This document shows, one piece after another, positions 7,478-11,475 of a DNA stretch of 11,475 nt (position 1 is the first letter of the stretch; every line of letters begins with the position of its first letter). Both the position numbers and the translations under genes were made by a program. The DNA lies in NCBI GenBank assembly GCA_043101835.1, contig JBICHM010000068.1:1-11475 (forward strand). Reading direction: 5' to 3'. The DNA is from JBICHM01 sp043101835 (GTDB lineage: Bacteria > Planctomycetota > Phycisphaerae > Phycisphaerales > UBA1924). The notes beneath the pieces were generated by a model. That model made no database searches and was not told the DNA's origin. It saw only the letters and a list, made by a program, of their open reading frames with translations.

Positions 7478-7853
7478 GCGCTCGTAGCTCAGAAGGATAG
7501 AGCAGCGGTTTCCTTCGAAAGAGGGGCCCGGCGCGGCGACGCGCCGAGGCGAACCGGGTGAACTCGGGGAAGCCCACCCCGGCGCGCAGGCGCCGGACGG
7601 GTGATCCCGAGCCGAGCCGCCGGCGGGGCGTGGTGCGGGTCGACAGACTCCGGTCCACTGTCCGGCGGAAGGTGTAGAGGCCAGCGGGTGAGCCGCCCCG
7701 GCGATACCCCCGCGTAGGCGCGCGACGGCGCGCGTCGAAGCGCCCGGCGCCCAGCGCGCGATCAGCGCGCGGGGCGAAGAGATGGTCCGGTCCGGCGGGA
7801 AACCGTCGGGTGTCCGAAACCGCAGGTCGGAGGTTCGAGTCCTCCCGGGCGCA
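7478..7853 (+). tRNA. trnR(CCU): tRNA-Arg(CCU), interrupted by a group I intron
   Basis: The two exons, 7478-7514 and 7817-7853, join to a complete 74-nt cloverleaf. Acceptor stem: GCGCTCG (7478-7484) pairs with CGGGCGC (7846-7852), seven pairs with one U-G. D stem: GCTC (7487-7490) with GAGC (7500-7503); the loop holds GG (7495-7496) followed by A. Anticodon stem: GCGGT (7505-7509) with ACCGC (7819-7823), five perfect pairs; spliced loop TT-CCT-AA, giving anticodon CCU. T stem: GGAGG (7829-7833) with CCTCC (7841-7845) around TTCGAGT. The discriminator is A at 7853; CCA is not encoded (TTT follows). A after the D-loop GG and A at position 73 agree with arginine identity. It decodes AGG. The intron sits directly after the third anticodon base, so neither exon alone is functional and an intron-unaware search would miss the gene. 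Group I introns are established in tRNA-Arg(CCU) of some Alphaproteobacteria. Very secure. Confidence 0.96.
7515..7816 (+). ncRNA. Group I self-splicing intron in the tRNA-Arg(CCU) anticodon loop
   Basis: A 302-nt ribozyme with a full group I core. P1: exon CCT (7512-7514) with guide GGG (7523-7525), giving the conserved U-G at the 5' splice site. P2: 7529-7535 with 7540-7546, seven pairs capped by GCGA. P3: 7548-7555 with 7687-7694, with tandem G-A mismatches inside. P4: CTCGGG (7563-7568) with CCCGAG (7606-7611). P5: CACCC (7575-7579) with GGGTG (7599-7603), topped by CGGCGC-GCAG-GCGCCG. P6a: CCGCCGG (7617-7623) with CCGGCGG (7662-7668). P7, the guanosine site: GGCCA (7679-7683) with TGGTC (7783-7787). 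P8: GCCCCG (7695-7700) with CGGGGC (7770-7775), with a long GC-rich tip. P9: 7793-7798 with 7803-7808, GAAA loop. The terminal G is 7816. R-like GGTGTAGAGGCCAG and S-like GATGGTCC resemble the Azoarcus tRNA-Ile intron (subgroup IC3). GNRA loops in L2 and L9 fit the usual docking onto P8 and P5. No endonuclease ORF. The 5' splice site could shift one base (T at 7514 and 7515). Confidence 0.94.
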
Positions 7854-7863
7854 TTTCCGCGGC

Positions 7864-7877
7864 GCGCACCGGTGCGC
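7864..7877 (+). terminator. Palindrome just after the tRNA, possible 3' processing or stop signal
   Basis: GCGCACC (7864-7870) is followed at once by its exact complement GGTGCGC (7871-7877), ten bases after the tRNA discriminator. A hairpin with a small loop could form. No T-run follows, so it is not a classical intrinsic terminator; the only T-run (7854-7856) precedes it. It may help end or process the tRNA transcript, or be chance in GC-rich sequence. Confidence 0.25.
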
Positions 7878-7917
7878 CGCCCGCGCGCGGGGTCGCCACG
7901 CGCGGCAGATCCACTGT

Positions 7918-7922
7918 GGAGG
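7918..7922 (+). promoter_or_regulatory. Ribosome binding site deciding the start of the 98-residue protein
   Basis: GGAGG lies five bases before the ATG at 7928-7930. It makes that ATG the likely start rather than the in-frame GTG at 7916, which overlaps the site itself. Confidence 0.7.
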
Positions 7923-7927
7923 TTCCC

Positions 7928-8224
7928 ATGTCCAACCACGAGCATGACTCGTTCGATATCCATGCGCTGCGCCGCTCGCTTCGGCGCTGGCGACTCACGA
8001 CAACTACCCTCGCTTGCGCGATAGTCGCGACGGTCGGCGTCGGCATGGCGCAGCACAGCGGCGAGCCCACGGTCGTCGGCTTCGGTGTGAGCGACCAGCC
8101 AAGCGGGCGCATTGACGACACCTTCTACCGGCTGCTCTCTGACGGCACGATCGAGGAGCTCGACACCTCGACTGCGGAGCCGTCGTGGGGCCCGGCGCAA
8201 GGGCTGTCGCGCATCCGCGACTGA
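7928..8224 (+). CDS. Small membrane-anchored or secreted protein, 98 residues, unknown function
   Basis: I do not recognise this protein. The N-terminus is polar (residues 1-15, with three His), then basic (RRSLRRWR at 15-22), then a hydrophobic stretch of about 20 residues (23-42, ending GVGMAQ) that could be one membrane anchor or an uncleaved signal. The remaining 55 residues, beginning HSGEPTVVGFGVSD, are acidic and include FYRLLSDGTIEELDT, a hairpin-like pattern, ending LSRIRD. The start is set by GGAGG upstream. It lies 74 bases after the tRNA on the same strand and 185 bases before the EF-hand gene. Evidence for a real gene is the good ribosome site and a sensible basic-then-hydrophobic N-terminus. 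The position next to a structural RNA and the lack of a known family keep confidence moderate. Confidence 0.65.
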   Translation: MSNHEHDSFDIHALRRSLRRWRLTTTTLACAIVATVGVGMAQHSGEPTVVGFGVSDQPSGRIDDTFYRLLSDGTIEELDTSTAEPSWGPAQGLSRIRD

Positions 8225-8396
8225 GCGGCGTTTCGATTCGGATGGTTCTCGGACGCTCCTGGGGCCTTCCAGCCGCGCAGGTCGGCGCAGATTCACACGA
8301 TCCTCGCGGTCGGGACCGATCGGGCTGATCGCGCGCCGGCGTTGGGTCGAGTGAGGGACCGGCGTGCGATTGCGCGTGCGCCGTCGCAGCAGCACC

Positions 8397-8403
8397 GAGG
8401 AGA
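8397..8403 (+). promoter_or_regulatory. Shine-Dalgarno site of the EF-hand gene
   Basis: GAGGAGA lies six bases before the ATG at 8410-8412 and confirms that start. The rest of the 185-base interval 8225-8409 shows no convincing promoter or gene; one open frame from 8242 has only about 28 codons and no ribosome site. Confidence 0.65.
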
Positions 8404-8409
8404 CCATCC

Positions 8410-9285
8410 ATGCGCAGCAGCACCCGATTCGTCCCCGTGTTCGCCATCGTCCTGGCTGCCGGCCTCGCGGCGACCGCCGTCGCCGAGCCGCCCAAGCCTC
8501 CGGCGCCGGTCGAGCCGAAGCAGAAGTCCTTTGAGCAGCCTGAGCAGCAGTCACAGAATGAGGGCGCGGCTCCGTCGGAGCAGCCCTTCGAGAAGTCGTC
8601 GCAGTCGGCGCCAATCGCGCCGTCGCCCGACTCCGCCGTCCGCCCCGTGCCGGTCGCGGCCGAGTCGATGGAGCTCGAAAACGAGGAATCCGACGAGACT
8701 CCGGTCTCCGTGAAGACCAACGCCGCGAAGGCCAACGCGACGCCCGAGCCCTTCGAGACCGAGGAGGAGTTCGTCCCCGCGCGTCCGTTCAACAACCCGC
8801 TCGCCGCCTTCGACAAGGACGGCAACGGCTGGCTGACGATGCGCGAGCGCAAGGCGGCCCGTCAGGGCCTGCGCCTGAGCCGCATGGCGCTGATGACGGC
8901 GATCGACACCGATGGAGATCTCTCGATCAGCGATGCCGAGTGGGCGGAGTTCAGCGCGACCTTCGGCGAGGGCGACGACGACTGGTTCCTCCGCCGGCGC
9001 GAGATCTTCCGCGACTTCGACGGCAACTTCGACGGCGGCCTGAACCGCAAGGAGCTCAAGCGCGCCAACCGCGAGCTGCAGGAGCGCCGTCTCGACTTCG
9101 TGATGCAGTTCGATGAGAACTCCGATGGCGAGCTCTCCGAGTTCGAGCTGGCCGTCGCGAAGAACTTCGTCGAGCGTCGGCGCGAGTGGTTCTTCGCCCA
9201 CTGGGACCGCGACGAGGACGGCACGCTCGACGAGACCGAGCGCCGCAACTCGATCGCCGTCTTCGCGAGCGCCAGCAACAAGTAA
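8410..9285 (+). CDS. Secreted protein with five EF-hand calcium-binding loops
   Basis: This gene encodes 291 residues. Residues 1-25 are a Sec signal peptide (R2, hydrophobic core, AVA then E26 as signal peptidase I site). Residues 26-130 are a low-complexity linker rich in Pro, Glu, Gln and Ser, probably disordered. From 135 on come five 12-residue EF-hand loops with acidic residues at 1, 3 and 5 (or Asn) and Glu at 12: DKDGNGWLTMRE (135-146), DTDGDLSISDAE (166-177), DGNFDGGLNRKE (204-215), DENSDGELSEFE (235-246) and DRDEDGTLDETE (266-277). Loop 2 has Leu instead of the usual Gly at position 6. The loops are about 31 residues apart, as in tandem EF-hands; five gives one unpaired hand. It likely binds calcium outside the cytoplasm, as a sensor, buffer or structural protein. 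Many planctomycete exported proteins carry EF-hands (family knowledge). The start is backed by GAGGAGA. A terminator follows the stop by about 28 bases. Domain call firm, role unknown. Confidence 0.9.
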   Translation: MRSSTRFVPVFAIVLAAGLAATAVAEPPKPPAPVEPKQKSFEQPEQQSQNEGAAPSEQPFEKSSQSAPIAPSPDSAVRPVPVAAESMELENEESDETPVSVKTNAAKANATPEPFETEEEFVPARPFNNPLAAFDKDGNGWLTMRERKAARQGLRLSRMALMTAIDTDGDLSISDAEWAEFSATFGEGDDDWFLRRREIFRDFDGNFDGGLNRKELKRANRELQERRLDFVMQFDENSDGELSEFELAVAKNFVERRREWFFAHWDRDEDGTLDETERRNSIAVFASASNK

Positions 9286-9313
9286 GCCCGGTCAACAGAT
9301 CGATGTTCGTGGC

Positions 9314-9349
9314 GACGCCCCGTGCCTTGTGCGCGGGGCGTCGTTGTTT
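9314..9349 (+). terminator. Rho-independent terminator of the EF-hand gene
   Basis: GACGCCCCG (9314-9322) pairs perfectly over nine bases with CGGGGCGTC (9334-9342) around an 11-base loop, followed by GTTGTTT. It lies 28 bases after the EF-hand stop. On the other strand no T-run follows the hairpin, so it acts mainly rightward and protects the convergent decarboxylase gene from read-through. Confidence 0.8.
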
Positions 9350-9386
9350 GGACAGGAGACGAGGGGGGCAATCTCCCGATCGCGGT

Positions 9387-10862
9387 TCAGACGTGCTTCG
9401 CTGCGGCGCCGATGGCTTCCCAGGCCTCGCGGACATGCTGCTCACGCGTGCCCGCGGCGCCGATGGCGAGACGGAGGGTCAGGCGGGGCGCACCGGTGAG
9501 GCCGCCCGCATCATCAAGGGCGGGCAGCGTCGTGTGGGTGAGGAAAAGTCGACCGCTGTCGTTCACGGCGTCCATGAGGGCGCGGTTGCGCCGGTCGGCC
9601 TCGACGCTGTCGGCGGCGCGCAGGCGAAAGCAGACGAGGCTGGTGGTGCGCGGCGCCGCGAGTTCGAAGCGGTCGTCGCCGGTGATTTGCGCCTCGAACC
9701 ACTGCGCGAGGCGCACATGCTCGCGGATGTATGCGCGCAGCCCCTCGGCGCCGTAGTGGCGCAGCACGAACCAGAGCTTGAGCGCGCGGAAGCGCCTGCC
9801 GAGGGGCACATGCCAGTCGCGGTAGTCGATGACGGCGCCGGCGTCGCTCGCCTGGTTGCGGAGGTATTCGGGGGTAATCGCCATGCTCTCGATGAGCGGG
9901 CGTCGGTCGCGCAGCCAGAGCGTGGAACAGTCGAAGTTCGTCAGCAGCCACTTGTGCGGGTTGGTGTTGACGCTGTCGGCGAGCTCGGCGCCGTCGAGCA
10001 TCCATCGGTGCTCGGGGCAGATCGCGGCGACACCAGCGAACGCGGCGTCGATGTGCAGCCAGCAGCCGGCGTCGCGGCAGACCTCCCCCACCGCGCGCAC
10101 CGGGTCCACCGCCGTGCTGCTGGTCGTGCCGACGGTGGCGCAGACGAAGGCGGGCGCGTAGCCCGCTTCGAGATCGGCCTCGATCATGGCGCGCAGCGTC
10201 TCCGGGCGCATGGCGAGGCGATCGTCAACGGGAACGAGGCGGACGCGCTCGCGCCCGACGCCGCAGAGCCCCGCGGCCTTGACGACCGATGAATGCGCCT
10301 GTTCGCTCGTGTAGACCACCGGGGCACATCCGGGGTGCGTGGTCGCGGCGCGGTCGCGCGCGGCGATCATGCAGGCGAGCACTGCTTCGCTGGCGGTGCC
10401 CTGAATGACGCCCCCGCCGACGCCGTTCCTGCTCGTGAAGACCTCCGGCAGGCCGAGCAGGTCGGCGAGCCAGTCGAGGGTGACGGTCTCGATTTCGGTG
10501 CAGGCGGGGCTGGTGGACCAGAGCATGCCCTGCACGCCGAGGCCGCTGGCGAGCAGGTCGCCGAGGATCGCCGGCCCGCTGGCGTTGGCAGGGAAGTAGG
10601 CGAAGAAGCGCGGATGCTGCCAGTGGGTGAGGCCGGGGAGCACAATGCGCTCGAGGTCGGCGAAGATCGCGTCCCAGCCGTCGGGTGTTTCGGGGGCGCG
10701 ATCGGGCAGCAACGACGCGACCTCGCCGGGCTGCGCGCCGGATCGCACGGGGAAGGACTCGACGCGGCGCATGTACTCGGCGATCCAGTCCACCATGCGG
10801 TGGCCGAGCGTGCGGAACTCGTCGGGCGTCATATGAGACGGCGTCTTGAAGTCGTCGGGCAT
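9387..10862 (-). CDS. PLP-dependent group II decarboxylase, aromatic-L-amino-acid type
   Basis: This gene encodes 491 residues of the pyridoxal-phosphate group II decarboxylase family, the branch of aromatic-L-amino-acid, tyrosine and histidine decarboxylases. It would remove CO2 from an amino acid in the cytoplasm to give an amine. Numbered from the chosen start: VDWIAEYMRRV near the N-terminus; HPRFFAYFPANAS (83-95), substrate and dimer region; CTEIETVTLDWL; GGGVIQGTASEA (149-160); His190, which stacks on PLP; HIDAAFAG with Asp272 and Ala274 contacting the ring; and NPHKW with Lys304, the PLP-binding lysine. These sit almost exactly at the positions of the animal enzyme. I chose the ATG at 10862, four bases after the csaA stop with GGA seven bases before it; the longer frame from 10940 would overlap csaA by over 70 bases. 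Length fits the family. It is last in a leftward transcript with csaA and the M3 peptidase. Family firm; substrate (Trp, Tyr, Phe, DOPA or other) undecided. Confidence 0.92.
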   Translation of the reverse strand: MPDDFKTPSHMTPDEFRTLGHRMVDWIAEYMRRVESFPVRSGAQPGEVASLLPDRAPETPDGWDAIFADLERIVLPGLTHWQHPRFFAYFPANASGPAILGDLLASGLGVQGMLWSTSPACTEIETVTLDWLADLLGLPEVFTSRNGVGGGVIQGTASEAVLACMIAARDRAATTHPGCAPVVYTSEQAHSSVVKAAGLCGVGRERVRLVPVDDRLAMRPETLRAMIEADLEAGYAPAFVCATVGTTSSTAVDPVRAVGEVCRDAGCWLHIDAAFAGVAAICPEHRWMLDGAELADSVNTNPHKWLLTNFDCSTLWLRDRRPLIESMAITPEYLRNQASDAGAVIDYRDWHVPLGRRFRALKLWFVLRHYGAEGLRAYIREHVRLAQWFEAQITGDDRFELAAPRTTSLVCFRLRAADSVEADRRNRALMDAVNDSGRLFLTHTTLPALDDAGGLTGAPRLTLRLAIGAAGTREQHVREAWEAIGAAAKHV

Positions 10863-10866
10863 GAGT

Positions 10867-11241
10867 CTATCCGAGTCGGTCGCCAGGGCGGACGCCCTCG
10901 TGCGCATCGGGCGCAATGAGCACGACGGGGCCGGCGCCACCGGCAGCGTACACGCCGAGCGTCAGGCACTCGCTGCGGTAGCCGGCGACGCGCCGGGGCG
11001 GGAAGTTGACGACGGCGAGGACGAGGCGACCGACGAGCGCAGCGGGATCGGGGTACGCCTCGGTGATCTGCGCGCTCGACTGCTTCACGCCGAGGGCGTC
11101 GCCGAAATCGATGCACATGCGGTAGGCCGGCTTGCGGGCGCCCTCGAGGGGCGCGGCGTCGAGGATGCGCCCGACCCGGATGTCGAGGCGCGCAAAGTCG
11201 TCGATCGATGCCTCGCCCGACGACTCGCCGGGCGCGCTCAC
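10867..11241 (-). CDS. csaA: CsaA-type tRNA-binding (OB-fold) protein
   Basis: This gene encodes 124 residues with the whole length of a CsaA-like EMAP/MetRS-C tRNA-binding domain. CsaA is a small dimeric protein that binds tRNA non-specifically and has chaperone or secretion-related activity in B. subtilis. Residues 16-29 (FARLDIRVGRILDA) are the family's first strands; ARKPAYRMCIDFGD (35-48), KQSSAQIT (53-60) and VLAVVNFPPRRVAGYRSECL (73-92) are its signature blocks, closing with VVLIAPD (106-112). A short polar N-terminal tail of about 14 residues precedes the fold. The start is GTG at 11241-11239, overlapping the stop of the M3 peptidase gene as GTGA, with GAGGAG eight bases before it. 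The decarboxylase starts four bases after its stop. It is a free-standing domain, not the tail of a methionyl-tRNA synthetase, since the upstream gene is a peptidase. Confidence 0.92.
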   Translation of the reverse strand: MSAPGESSGEASIDDFARLDIRVGRILDAAPLEGARKPAYRMCIDFGDALGVKQSSAQITEAYPDPAALVGRLVLAVVNFPPRRVAGYRSECLTLGVYAAGGAGPVVLIAPDAHEGVRPGDRLG

Positions 11242-11475
11242 GCCGGGAGCTCCTCGAGCGCTGCGGCCACCTCACCCATGAGGCGCTCGACGGTCGGCGC
11301 CGTGAAATCGAGCTCGATGTCGGCGGCCCGGAACAGCTCGGGCAGCGGGCGCGACCCGCCGAGCGCAAGGGCGCGCTTGTAGCCGGCGAGGGCGGCGGCC
11401 AGGCCGTCGCGACGCGCGACGCCCCAGAGCTGCAGCGCCCCGAGCTGCGCGATGGCGTACTCGATGTAGTAGAAC
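11238..11475 (-). CDS. M3-family oligoendopeptidase (PepF-like), C-terminal part only
   Basis: On the minus strand a frame runs from the window edge to TGA at 11240-11238 and gives 78 residues beginning FYYIEYAIAQLGALQLW, then Y-K-R-A-L-A-L-G-G-S, RPLPELFRAADIELDF and a helical tail ending EELPA. FYYIEYAIAQLGA, LGGS and PLPELF are hallmark C-terminal blocks of M3 oligoendopeptidase F, a zinc metallopeptidase of the cytoplasm that degrades short peptides. The catalytic HExxH motif and the start lie outside the window. Family proteins are about 550-600 residues, so roughly the last seventh is present. Its stop overlaps the csaA GTG by four bases, so it is the upstream member of a coupled transcript. 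The end of the frame is intact, not broken. Confidence 0.9.
   Translation of the reverse strand, partial: FYYIEYAIAQLGALQLWGVARRDGLAAALAGYKRALALGGSRPLPELFRAADIELDFTAPTVERLMGEVAAALEELPA

Noticed and set aside
7515..7816. Homing endonuclease gene inside the intron.
   Set aside because: The 302 nt are almost fully used by ribozyme helices, and no frame gives a LAGLIDADG, GIY-YIG or HNH-like peptide.
6311..8614. A 767-codon open frame on the minus strand across the AsmA start, the tRNA and two small genes.
   Set aside because: It runs antisense through a well-folded tRNA and intron and out of frame with the AsmA gene; the product is Arg/Pro/Ala-rich low-complexity sequence typical of GC-rich shadow frames.
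9385..9395. GTTCAGACGTG, an 11-base match to an inner part of the same TruSeq adapter.
   Set aside because: The flanking bases do not continue the adapter and the site encodes the natural end (KHV and stop) of the decarboxylase, so a chance match is more likely than a misassembly.
9186..10292. A 368-codon plus-strand frame covering the end of the EF-hand gene and most of the decarboxylase.
   Set aside because: It crosses the terminator and is antisense to a decarboxylase with all catalytic residues.
10863..10940. Longer decarboxylase N-terminus starting at 10940.
   Set aside because: It would overlap csaA by over 70 bases, adds 26 residues unlike the family, and the ATG at 10862 fits the operon spacing.
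1..11475. CRISPR arrays, insertion sequences, integrases, att sites or defence modules.
   Set aside because: No spaced direct repeats, terminal inverted repeats or transposase/integrase-like products were found on reading either strand.

Overview
The window is very GC-rich (roughly two thirds G+C) bacterial DNA with tight gene packing, ATGA/GTGA stop-start overlaps and Shine-Dalgarno sites. The mix of a SpoIID/LytB-domain protein, a giant AsmA/TamB-like protein, a secreted five-EF-hand protein, small exported proteins of no known family and a group II aromatic-type decarboxylase would fit a planctomycete of the Phycisphaerae type. That placement is inference from gene style, not from a marker gene. 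The first 15 bases are the 3' end of the Illumina TruSeq read-2 adapter, so the window appears to begin at the raw end of an assembled contig.

Layout. (1) 1-888, + strand: the C-terminal part of a SpoIID/LytB-domain protein, whose first five codons are adapter-derived. (2) 917-7374, - strand, reading leftward: a 1441-residue AsmA/TamB/YhdP-like membrane-anchored protein, a LOG-family nucleotide-monophosphate nucleosidase coupled to it by an ATGA overlap, and, after 99 bases, an unrecognised lipoprotein. (3) 7478-7853, + strand: a tRNA-Arg(CCU) gene split in its anticodon loop by a group I intron of about 302 nt with no ORF. P1-P9 can be traced by eye. (4) 7928-8224 and 8410-9285, + strand: a 98-residue single-segment membrane or secreted protein and a secreted protein with five EF-hand loops, followed by an intrinsic terminator. 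(5) 9387-11475, - strand, reading leftward: the end of an M3-family oligoendopeptidase, a CsaA-type tRNA-binding protein overlapping it by GTGA, and a PLP-dependent aromatic-L-amino-acid-type decarboxylase.

How the parts relate. The leftward AsmA-LOG pair looks like one transcript combining an envelope function with a nucleotide-salvage enzyme; a functional link is not shown. The peptidase-CsaA-decarboxylase cluster is also one transcript by spacing. The tRNA lies between the divergent AsmA gene and the two small exported-protein genes. It is the most notable element: a self-splicing intron in the tRNA that reads AGG, a codon used at least once here (736-738). I found no CRISPR array, transposase, integrase or defence genes. 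The protein-coding content is mostly ordinary chromosomal housekeeping, and the intron-bearing tRNA is the real discovery candidate.
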